From positions 848,001-912,000 of the forward strand of contig JAPXFQ010002623.1 of assembly GCA_028564705.1 (NCBI GenBank): 64,000 bases of DNA, given 5' to 3'. Source of the stretch: Apricaphanius iberus. Its lineage: Eukaryota > Chordata > Actinopteri > Cyprinodontiformes > Aphaniidae. A program made the translations under genes and the position numbers. The notes under the pieces were generated by a model, which was given only the letters and a program-made list of their open reading frames with translations, did not search any database and was not told the origin of the DNA. Positions 26,801 through 39,100 of the stretch are shown one piece after another; the stretch's first letter is position 1, and every line of letters starts with the position of its first letter.

Positions 26801-29800
26801 TGAAGCTGCAAAGGGGTAATCCATCGTTGGGTCTCCTGGCGGACTCAGACTGACAAACACCAGCGGTACAACAACTACAGCAGAGGAGGAGCTCCGGGTC
26901 CAGCAGGGGGCTAAACCAAATGCCCCCATCAGCTCAACTCAGTAACTCCGGTGCTCCAGGGTGCATGGTAGACCGTCGGGCCCGGCCGCCACCGTTCTCC
27001 TCCAACCAGCCCTCTGCTGTCTAACCGTTTCGGTGGCCTGGGGCACGACTTTCCTCGTCCGACTGCACTAGAGCCCTGCAGTTCTGCATACTGCCGCTCA
27101 TCCCCTCCCAGCCAGATTCCTGTAGCCATCCATGTCGCTCCAAACAAAGGACTGTGGCCAGAATTCACAGAAGAGTGCTCCATTGCACTGAACACCTGGC
27201 TGTTCTATGCCACATTGATGCACAATATTGGTATTGACAGTTTTAATATTTTCTGGGGCAGGATTCAATTGTTTGGGGCAGATGGATTACATCTGAACAG
27301 ACATGGCAAACACCCGCATGCTAGCAATGAGCTTGCCCTACTTCATTCATACCTCTCATCAGCAAAGAGTGGACAAATATTCATAAACTGAACAAATGTA
27401 ACCAAAATAATCTTAAACGGCTACCTACATTCCCACCTCCAGTGAACCATACAGTCAGTCCATCGCCAACCACTATTAATATACCACTATTAAATGTTTG
27501 CCATCCACTGAATAAAACTTTTATAATAAATGATTTGATTTTAGACCATAATCTCCAGTGTTTACTATTAACAGAAACATGGCAGAGTGCAGATGCCCCT
27601 GCTCTTCTTACAGAGGCCACCCCACCAAATTTTAATTTCACTTAAAAGGGGGGGGGTTGTGGACTGCTTATACAAGTTCATTAACTGTTTCTGCCAAACC
27701 TTTTTTATTTAATAATGTTACCCCTTTTGAATATACTGCATCTGGTTTTAGCAACCCTCAGGTTTAGGAGCGCCAGTCGGCTGTGGCTGCCTGGGTGCTC
27801 ACCAGATAGTGCTCGAGTGCAGGTGGGGGTCTCAGCCTTAACTCTGCTGGGTGCCCTGTGTCAGCGCCTTGGCTGCTGCTGCTGCAGATGGCTCCCATGA
27901 TGGGGTTTCCTTACCTGGCACATCTGTAATTAGGCCTTATGTTGGTTTTGTTTACTGTTGGGTTGGGAAGGGTATAGCTGTGATCATGTTTTTATTCTGG
28001 GTCGGGGGGAGTGGTTATGTGGGGTCATTTTAATCTGTAAAGCACTTTGAAATGTTATTTTGTATGAATAGTCCAATAGGAGTGTGATTTCTTGATTAAG
28101 ATATTTAAAAAATATATTTGTGCAGGAAATATGGACATGCATCATAAAAGTAATCTAATGAAAAGAGCTTAGACTTTGATCTAAGAGTATAAAATGGTTG
28201 CGATTTTGGATTAAAAAGAAAAACCAACCCAAAGATTAGTGATTAGGACAAATCACATTTTAGGCCATGGCTAGTCCTGATAGCTTGGGCAATAAGACAG
28301 ACACAAACTTTCTGCTGCATTCTAGGCCATGTTATGTTGTCGTTTTCCAAACGTAAAAAAGTCCTACAAGGTTAAACAGAAATAAAGTTATACTTTAAAG
28401 GAAAGCCGTACATTCCATTCATACATAATGTCAAAGTGGAAACTAGTGAGAAATGGCTGCAATTGCATGAATAGTTTTTTCATTTTCTTTAAAGACACTA
28501 GAGATGTATTTTTAATAGGTATGTATTTAGGCAAGCTTGTAATTTAACTTGTTTTACATGTTCATTGAGGCACTTCAGTTTTTCTTTTTTATCATCAACA
28601 TTTCTTTTTTTGAAATAAGGTTTGTGAGGCAAATTAAAGGCTTATTCCATTCGTCCCTACAATAGATTTTGGATGAATTACCTATTCCACTTTAGAAGGA
28701 TTTTTTTTTTTGAAGGATTTAAATGATTCAAGAAAAATCCCTTGCTAAAGTATTGGTTGGTGGTTACTACACTGAAAAAAACCAAAAAACATTGATAATA
28801 GATACATTTATTCTGCCTTACCTTACTGCAGCTGTGGTGGAGGACATCATTATAGACTGTGCCCGTCTCCCAGTTCTTGATCTTTATGAAGCGAGGGCAT
28901 TTGGAGGGGCTGCCATTCTGCACCGACTTAATGGGTGAGGTCCTGCCCTGGGCTGTAGACTGCAAAGAGCACACAGACATTTATATGTGCATGACTCACA
29001 AATATTACTAGACTAATGGGTTCTGACCCTTGTAACACTTGTGGTGCTGGCTGAACAAGTTGTTTCTAACCAGGTGTCATTTCAAGAAAAGCTGAAAAGT
29101 GACACAGCCTTCCCACTGTTAGGAAGCCCGTATTAGTGCAACTTCTGACAGAAGAGTTTAGGATGAACATAATGAGCATTATCCAGAAGCATTTCACTGT
29201 GCTTGGGCCACAGCTTTTTTTTTTCCCCTCAAAGAAAATTGTTATGCATTGTGCTCAAGATCCTCTCCCACAGACTGCATACCCCATTACAGAAACCATT
29301 CACATTCTTCCTCTCTTCCAGTTCCGTTTTATTTTCAACACCCGGATAAAAGCAATCAACGCGAAATACTAAGTCGAGGGTGAGCCAGTTCTCTCCTCAT
29401 TGGGGTTCTCATGCTACCGACTGATCAATGAAGGCAATTTAACCCGAAAATCAACTGTAAATGTTCCTGGAGAAAAGCAGCAAGTGATTGCCAAAGATCA
29501 GAGTAATCAATGGTACTCTTTGGAAGCCGATTCATCATCTCCCACTGCATTGTTAATTACGCAGTTTTGAACAACAGAGACATAATCATTACGCTTGCTG
29601 GAGAGAATGCCAACAGTGTTCACTGGCTGAGTCTTTTTGTGTTTATCGAAATGCAAAAAAAGGAATCTGGAACTCTGAACAGTAGACAGACCTTTTTTTG
29701 TGGTATGTTTAGTCTCAAATAGCAGCAAAACTCAAAGTGCAGCTAAAAAGTGAAAAATGATTGACACTAAAGTTGAAGAATTCAATATACCATGAAAAAG

Positions 29801-32800
29801 AAAACTTCAAGCCAGAATTCAAAAAATATTTCTTTGAAACATGATTTCTTGACTGTGAAAACATTTGGCTGTGGATTGACTGAAGGGTAGCATTGGCATT
29901 AACATTTATGAAAAAAACCACGTTGAGACTTTTGCAGATTTCCTCTTTCACTTGAACACTTTTTGAATGTCACTGTACCCTTTGAATTTTGTGCTTTGGT
30001 ACTAACACACATTTTAAAATGTCAAAATAAAATAAGTTAAAAAAGGAATGTAATTGATAATTAAAATAAAGGGAGAGTCATCAAAGGAGATCATCTTATG
30101 TAAAATTTAATATTTTTAAATATATTGTAAGGAAATAATAGCCAGTTTATCTTTTGTACAATGTCAGTTTCATACATTTGTAAAGAAATTCTGTTCTTTT
30201 TTTCAATGATCCATTTTACACATCACATTGGACTTTGACTGTGCTATTGAAACACCCAAGTTATTTTATGCTGATGGGCTTGGACTCATTTGCACGTTAC
30301 AATGCAAGATCAAGTTTCATCCAAGATTTAGCTGCAAGGAAAGGTTGCATCTCAATCAGTGTATGGATCTTTTGGTTTTTTTGGTTTTTCCATTTCAAAA
30401 TAAAATAAAAAACAAACCACCTAGTTTTTGGGTTTTTCAGTTTCTGAAAGCCCAATGTAAAAAACAATGTTTAACAGATACAAAACCCACAGTGATGGAT
30501 TTTTACATCAGCTTTTTAAACCTATGATGCAAACTCCGGGATATGTTTTAATTTGTTGCAACACTGGAAGTGCAGGTTTCAGGTCAAGAGTGCACACTGC
30601 GCCCAGAGGGGAGGATCCAAAAGTGTTTACGCCACTTCTGATAAATTTCTCAGTAATATGATGATAGGTAGCTATGTTAAAGTTGTTACTTTATTTTTAA
30701 TAATATACAGTATTTACTGTACGGTTAATAAACAGTCTTTCTAAATGTTTAAGGGCAGCTGATTGACTAAATACTGTAAGTTACATGCCTGTAAGTTATT
30801 TTGTTCCCATGCAATGGGGGGGGGGGGATGGAATACTTTAGGCAGCTAAAATATTATGAGGAATGAACGACCTAAAACCTAAAATGAATGGTTTAATATC
30901 TGCCCCATGGGGTATAAAAACAGTATAAAAATATGGCTGATATTAATATTATTATTTATAATATTCCTCTTTTGCTAAAACTATTTTTTTTCTTATAAAA
31001 GAGTAAATCTGTCTTCATAGGGCATGTGGTCAAATTTGGTTTTAAAGCAAAACAGAAAATACAGATTTCTTTCAGATTTTATTTTGAAAAGAAAAAAACT
31101 AACCATACACAGATTAAATCACAAATCAGTCCAATTGACTTGGTATCTAGAACATTTCTCCATCATTTTTAAAAGGAGCAATATCTTTCTCCTGGCATTC
31201 CACCAAAACAAGGTATACCTGTTCAGTTCTTTTCCATCATCACAAACTTGAAATTGAAATTAAGTATTGTAGAGTCTGAGATGTAACCTTTATTCTGAAT
31301 AAGCCTGTGAATATTCTCATTCATCCAGGTCATGGTTATCTCAAGGAAATTTCAATCGAACGCAACTGGACTTGGTAATTTGTTTTGGAAGACGTTTCAC
31401 CTCTTATCCACTTTATTCTGAACTGCCTCATTTTAAATTATGAAACAGAGCCAGAAATTCTAAGTCACAAACTGATGATATTTTTGTCATTTGCCTTTAA
31501 ATAATGCAAGATTGTGTGACAATGTCTTTTTTTGGTAAATGCTAAAGTTGTGATCGTTCAATTATAAATGAATCTGTATGTCCATAATATTGTGAAGCTG
31601 CAAGCCAAATGAATAAAAGAAGAGTGAAGAATAACTGCTGGTTCAAAATATGACCAATGTAGGTCTTTTTTAAATGCATTTCTTCAGGGTGTAGCTAGAA
31701 ACGGGTCAATTTATCAGATCTGAAGACTTTTTTACATTTCCTTTGTTTAAAGGATCTAGCCCTCCCTCTTACATCATATATAAATCAAAAGATATCAACA
31801 TCAAGAATGAGGTATAGATTGAAACGGCGTATCTGCTGTACAAGAAATGACAACCGCTAATCTGATGAAGAAAATTGGATGATGGAGCACAATTACCAAA
31901 GTCTTTGGAGCAAATGTATTTAAACATTAAAAAGTTCCTGTTCCTCACCCACCCATAAATTAAAACTTCTGATGGGAAATAGAGATAATGAAGTAAGATA
32001 GGGGTTGATGAGAAAAGCTGATATAAGGTGAATAAAACGAACAGCCTAAGAGACATTGTCATTGTAAAATATATTCATGGCTCCAAGGATAAATAATATA
32101 TATATTGTAAGATACATTTTACTGCTTTAGTGGGTTATTCAAAGACAGTGCCACCAGAAAGCAGGTAAAGCAATCTGAGTCATAGTTTTGCAAAGTGATT
32201 ATGTATTGATCATAAATGGATAAGAAACTTAAGCTGGAGAAGGATGAACCATCTTTTCACAAAGATAGATAACTAAATTGCAGGCATGTGACATCTAAAA
32301 TTCTTAATGAGGGTTTAATAAGCTATTTCTACTGTAACTTTTCTTATACTTGGTTTTGTACCAATTAGGAGTCCCAAAGAGCACATTTCAAATCATTTTT
32401 AATGTACTCCAGGTTTGAGCAAAACCATTTTAAATAAATTTCAGCTTGAGGTCAGTTCACTGGCCTAAATGCAGTCAGTGATGCGTCATCCACATCTCTA
32501 TCAATAGACAGTCTAACTTATATGCCAAACAAATCTACATAATTCTATTGTTTGCAGGTCTGAGAGGATGAAATACGCAAGAAAAGGCTTAATTTGATTG
32601 GAGGGAACAGTTCTGCAGCTGCGTGTATTCATTAGGTCTACTGGAAATATTCCACCCCATCCGGTTGCATTTATTAAGGCTTGAACAGCATAAAATATGT
32701 GCAGATAATGTGGGCTGTGTGCAGATTATGACACAGCCCACATCACTCAGACCCACAATGAGATCCTTCAGTGTGGAGTTCAGGTTTAATGAAGTAACAA

Positions 32801-35800
32801 CTCACCACCAGAAGAAGAAAATGCAGAGGTGATCCAATCAACCAATAGTTTTCCATTCTATGCTAAACTGCAATTGCATGCATCGTAAATGGTGAAGAAC
32901 GCATTGAACCTAGAACACATTGTAAACTAGAAAGGCTGTGGATTCATATTCATTACATAGTATTTCACAACTCTCCAAAACCCTCAAGGTTTCATAGGAA
33001 GACCAAAATTGTGTCTAATAGTTGTCCTCAACATTTTTATCAACCTGAGTTGTAGACTGATTAATTATCTCCTATTTGAGTCCGTTTTAAGAGGACAGCC
33101 ATGTTTGGTAAGTTTGCTGTCCTCCAACACATTTTTTCTTTTTCATCTTATTGAGCGGTGCTCCAAGATTGACATTTTGTTACTTTACTCTGTTAAAGCT
33201 TCTCCACAACAGTACCCCTTATGTAGAATGTTCCTTCTTCAACATGATGCCGTATGGTCACCTTTGTTACCCACGAAACCTGAACCCTTCACTAAATATA
33301 GTGAAGACATGTGTAAATCCAGTTAATCACTCATTAGGTGACGTTTTAAAAAATAATTGGTTGGATAACAACATTTAAATAATTTATGTAGCACTTTGGG
33401 AGTAAAAGGGTTTGTTAAAACCATGTTTCACTGTACTTCTACTTCATGGACATGTTCTAGTTTGCGGTGCTCTGTTGCACTGAATCCCAACAACATAAAG
33501 TTAAGTTATTTGGCAAAATGTAAAGTTAGGGGGTAGCAAACAATGTAGGTAAGCCTGTCCAAATTTAAACTATAATACAAATGTATGGAAATTTAAAGAT
33601 AATTGTAAAAGTGATTTATTTATGAGACCTAATATGAGCCAACTTCATAAACGTTTGTCTTAACATTTTTTGAAGAGTTGCAATCATTTTAACATGTGCT
33701 AATGTTAAACTTTATTTTTTACCTTGTCAATATCAGAATTGTGGTCTGCCACTGGCCTGTTTTCCAACATTCGGTCATTCTCCGAACCCAGCTGATTGGA
33801 TGTCTCATTTCCCACTCCGAGGTCCCTGGAAGAGAAACAATTTTCTATCATATGTTTGCACTCTGATCTTGTGAATTCTGACCTTGTGCAAACTACTTTA
33901 ATTTCAAAAGCCCCGAAGAGCAAACCCAGAGGATTAAAAGCACACAGACTATAAATTTTACTCAATTTCGGTTTTGTGGATAAGACTGTATGCTCACCGA
34001 TTTGCCATTAAAATGATGAAACCCTTCACAATATCTGAAAGGCAATCCATAAATAGTATTGTCTTTTCAAAAATATACAGGTGCATTGGTTTGTTTAATG
34101 CTGTAATCACTGCTCGCTGCATTTTATTTTAGTAACTATGTGGCAATACAATAAAGCTGATGTTAAATGCAAACTCAAATCCAGATAATTCTTCCAAAGA
34201 TTTTTTTGCGAACACTAAACCAGCTTATGTGAAAATGGCACCTTAGAGCAATACTACAATTGATATTTGCACTCCACAGAAGAAATGTATATAATAGTGA
34301 GAAATCTCAATTTGAGCTGTGACATAGGGATTGCGAGAGGGATTGTGAGCTGCCGACACAGTGAAGAACAGAGGATTTGAAAAAAAAAATCTCCCTGTTC
34401 AAGTTTGGTTTCCTCCAATTGACAACGCCCACACATATTTCGCCTCCTACAATCTTTCACACACTCCCCCCACCATCAAGTAGCCCATCTTCTCTTGCCA
34501 TCGCCATGAGCGTGTCTGTGCCAATTGCAACTCCTCATAGGCATCCTTTTTCTCTTCCACACTTCCTGTCACATTCCATTTCGTTATTGGCACAATTTGG
34601 GAAAGCATATTCTTTCCGACGCCGTGGCGTTTGAGTTCAAATGGACTGAAACAAAGGGAGAAGTCGCATGTGTCATTTATGATTACAGCTGACTGATGCA
34701 GAGCATCATCTGCCTGACGCCGTACTGTGAAAATATACCTCCTCCTCTGCTGAAAACAAGAAACGGCCATTGTTTCGTTCTTTTCTGCTCCTGACAATAG
34801 GTCTTTAAAAACAGATTCTGGAGACGTTACTGTAGAGAGATTACCCAGAAATACATTAACATTTCGATTTTATTTTTTTTAAAACACAATTTTGCCTTTC
34901 ATTACAGGATGGAGCTTTTCAGACCCAACATACAGTATCTAAAGTTAATATAACTTCTTCCGATTTCTGAAAACTTTAACAGCTTCATACCACATCTAAG
35001 GTAAGAGGAAGTATAGCTTGAATGGACATATTTTTGCAAAGTAAATGAAAAGACTTATTACGATACAGAATGTGTATTTATACCAGAAAACACTAAAGAA
35101 AGCATAAAGACATATTTACTTTAAGTTTTGTGAGAGTTTCTTTCCCATATAGCTGAACTCAGATATGAGGTCCTGACTTTAAACCATTTTTAAAGTATAT
35201 ATCAACTTTTTTGCTGAAGTTGAGCCTAGATGGAAATTATAAGTTCCTAAGATTAAAAACAAGTGGAAACTTTAAGGATGTAAAATGTTCTACCTGATAA
35301 TTTAGGTAACATTACTCACTCATGTTTCTCATAATATTTAATATGAAAAGGGCAGGTTATTGGGTTTGTAGAAATGAGGTCGGACAGCATTTTAGCAATA
35401 CCTTTAAGAAAAGCATACAAAGAGCCACCTCCACTATAGATGCACATCAGAAGAGTACAAGCTTTATGAGATCTGTGATCAGCATATCTAAACCAATTTC
35501 AGAAAACTCAGTCTCGTAACTTTGTTAGAGCAGACTTCTCTAGTACAACTTAGACCGGTATATGAATTTAAGGTTTTGAACTACAAAAGTGATCCTATGA
35601 AAATTCATAAGATAAAAAAATATGAAGCAGCAATTGGTAATACTACCTTTGTCATCATGAGCAAACAGGGTATAGAGAGGTGTTCCTAAAAAAACAAACG
35701 TTAAACTGGTTGGAATACTTGTATGATTGTAATGAAATTACTTTTCTTTTAAAAGTTCCTTGAGATCACATTGGTTGTGAATATGCGCTATATAAAAGGA

Positions 35801-36106
35801 AGGGAATTAAATTGCTAGTTGGATCTGTTCTTTCATAATTTTTCTTTGACCTGAAGTGCTGCATAACAAAGTTAAAATTGGTGAAGGTTTCTAGAGTTTG
35901 ACGGCATATCTGTAAACCCTATGAGAAGACGTACAGAATTATTTCCTGTAGCCATTTTGTACTTTGTACTGTGGTTTCATCAGAATCATGCATCAGAGGT
36001 AATTTATCATACTTAACAGGGTCAACTGGACAAAATGGTTGTCAGAACCACAAGCAAGACAAGTGGAATTCAGTATGAAGTCATTGTGAAAGGTTTGCAT
36101 TGATTT

Positions 36107-36141
<35 letters not shown>

Positions 36142-39100
36142 GTGTCCTGTCTAGCAGTATGCTACTCAGAATTGGTGTCTGAGTACCAAGTACAAGCCCA
36201 ACAGTTTTACTTTCCCAAGCAGAGTATTACAGCTTCGCTGTAGTACGCCACTTGATGTATATGTATGAAAAATCTTTATTAGTGATTACTGTGGGTTCAA
36301 TTTCCTGACGTCATGGACATTAAACTGAGACAAGAAGGGAGAAAGGAAGAAGGTGAAGAAAAGAAACCGGACCAACAGAGGGGCGAACCGCCAACAGGAG
36401 GGGAGAACCAGAAATGACACACGACAGGGAGGTAATAAAGAACACAAACATCCCAGTCCTCCACCTCTGCCGGACCGGACCAGGAGGAGAGAGTAAAACA
36501 AGAAACAGTAATACAAAACAAAAACAACAAAGTGTACAGAACCAAACCAATAGTTCGGATCTGGTAGAATAAACAAAGAATTACACATTCACTACACACA
36601 AGCATTGATTAATGAACATAATACAAATGTTTCTGGTAAGCTCCCGTGAACAACTAACTAATGATGATAACCTCAGCTTAAGATATGTCCGTCCTCACCT
36701 ATGTCCCCACACCTACGTGTGTGCGAGCATGCAGGTCGGAATAAGGTTTCCCCATGCAAGTGATTGATAGCTGGTGTAAGGAACCGTCAATCCGTCCTAC
36801 AGGAATCGGCACAGACATGGAGGAGGCAAGAGATGTATGCATCCAGCGTCCCACAGAGTACAGAGTCCACAGGCGGATCAGCGCAGGGTCGACCACCCGC
36901 CAAGAGGGGAACAGATGAAGCCCCAGGGGAGCACCCACCAGCCGCGATGCTGGGGCCCGAGAGATCGCAGTGACGAGCCCACGGGCTCCGCCAGTAACCG
37001 GCTACGCCAGGGCGGGCCCGGACCAGGAACCGGAGGCCACGGGGACCAGGGGCACCCCACCCCCCAGCGGGGCCCCAACCAGGGACCAGCCGACAAGGGT
37101 CCCCCGCCGCAGGCAAGGAGGACCCGCAGCCAACCGACGGACAACACACGCCGCCGCCACCCCGGACCAGTACCCACCGCCAACAACCCGGCCCGCCCCC
37201 ACACATCCACACGCCAGGGAGCCACAGCGGATGTACGCCCTCCCCAGGCCGCGCCCAGCCGGCACCCGGACATCCAGATCTTCCAGCTCCAGGGTCCAGA
37301 TCCCGCCCCACGTGGGGCGCCAAGATCAGGGGCCCAGCCAATGCCGGACAGCCCCACCAGGCGAACAGACCAGCCAGCTGAAGTCCTGGAACCGGCAGGA
37401 GGAGTGGGCGCCAGGCACGGTCCCCACCCATCCACCGGACGGCACCAACCTATTCTACAATCCCGGCACCCCCATAAGAGGTGCCCCAGTCAATCCAAGG
37501 AGGACATCGGCCCGAAACAGCGGCCGCCCGACACACCGGACCACCCAGGACCCGCCCGACATGCACCAGGACCGAGCCGGGCCGCAACCGGGACCCCCAG
37601 CCCCAGGCATCGAGAGTCATCATCAACCAGCGGGCAGGAGCAACCATCACCGACGGGGAGTGACGGGGAGGGAAGAAGACGCATCAGGCCAGAGAGCAGC
37701 CAAACACCCAACCTGACAGGTAGACATAGACAGACAGAGACACTCATACGTACCCTCCCTTTCTTGTGTACACATTCTTACAAATACAGGACATACGGAA
37801 AAAGGACGCTATACCCTCATTCATAACTCCCATACGTACACTATACTCCATACTCCCAGGCCCAGGGACAGACACCCCAGTAGAGAACCCTGCCCCTGCA
37901 CCCAGGAGACAGACCCCTTTGCCCACCAGGACGGGGACAAGTAGACCGCCAAGGCCCCACACCGGCAAGAGGAGCCCACCAGCCCAGGACCCCGACCAGA
38001 CGGCGTGATGTTCTATCCGGGCTCCGACCCCTGATGGTCCAACGAACAGGGGTGTGGAAAGACCCCCCAGCCTCTCTCCCCCAGCTCAATGTGGTGTTGT
38101 TGCGTGTTGTTCTAATGTGCACTTAAAACAGAGGGGGGGGGACATGGGAATACTGCCGGGTACCCCCCTCTCCCCCCCCGGGCCCGCAGTGTCTAGATGC
38201 GTTTAACCAGTGGATGCCGGCACCACAGGCGAGGCCCCCGCAACGGGGGGGTCTCGCCTGTGGCGCCTGTTGGCGCCAACACCGACAGGTCCCTACATAG
38301 GCTTTCCCTGTACAATGTTGAAAGTGTAGTGTTCTAAATGCCTCATAAAATCGGGACCCAGGCCGCCACGGGGTAGCGAAAGACGGACGACCCGCTCCAT
38401 CCCCGCCACCCCCCGCCCCGTACTGCCCAGCTCCAAAGGCCCTTACTTGTGAATGGTATGAACTAGAGAATGAAGGAGCAGCGTGGACAGAGGCATGGGG
38501 GATGGGGAGCGGAAGAAAGAAGAAGAAAGGCGGGGAGAAAATAACTGGGGTGACCATTGCCAACCCCAGGGAGCAAGCTCCCCTGCTGACTCCAATAGGC
38601 ACCCCCGTTCGGCCCGATCCACCAGGGGTGGGAGGCCCCAGCACGTCCAGTCGGGGCCCACGGCAGCGGTACCGCCGAGCCCCATGGGGGCCCCGGCAAT
38701 CCACCAGCCCCCATGCCAGGGGCATATCTAAATCCTCCCCAACATTCACACTGCTAACAAAACACATGTCACTAGACACCCAGGTTGAGTTTAGCCCCCC
38801 CTCACCCTCAACTCCCCCCCCCTCCCGTCCCAAGCGCACCCCGTTAAAAAGAGCGCCTGTGCTAGATGGTAAAAAGCCTCCCCGCCAATAAGAGACGCCC
38901 CAGGCACCGCCAGCGTCCGAGGACCTCCGGGCCGAGGCCGGAACCCGGCGCACCACCGATTCGGGTACCCCGGACATGCCGCGCCAGGGCCGTGAGCAGA
39001 CCGAAGTCCCGGGCGGCCAATCCCCAGGCCGACATCCTCCAGCCTTGCTTCTACCGCCCGATGGCCGGGTGGCAACAGAACCCAGCACGTCCACCCACCA

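Larger units (their letters stand above)
13630..28821 (-). other. nos1 intron 4 (15.2 kb), the main mobile-element reservoir
   Basis: Separates exon 4 from the zinc-ligand exon. From left to right it holds a V-SINE (14069..14405), a TA microsatellite (15711..15736), a hAT MITE (17829..18088), a degenerate ~80-bp tandem array (18770..19110), a CR1/L2 LINE on the minus strand (19505..22838), nested Tc1 elements (24198..26311) and an internally deleted LINE on the plus strand (26500..28080). Sequence between these shows no exon. Confidence 0.75.

Noticed and set aside
36837..37826. 329-codon plus-strand ORF, and overlapping ORFs of 248, 214 and 185 codons
   Set aside because: Composition is almost entirely Pro, Arg, Gly, Gln and Thr, ORFs exist in nearly every frame on both strands, and the block lies in an L1 3' UTR. 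Stop codons are rare only because the DNA is GC-rich.
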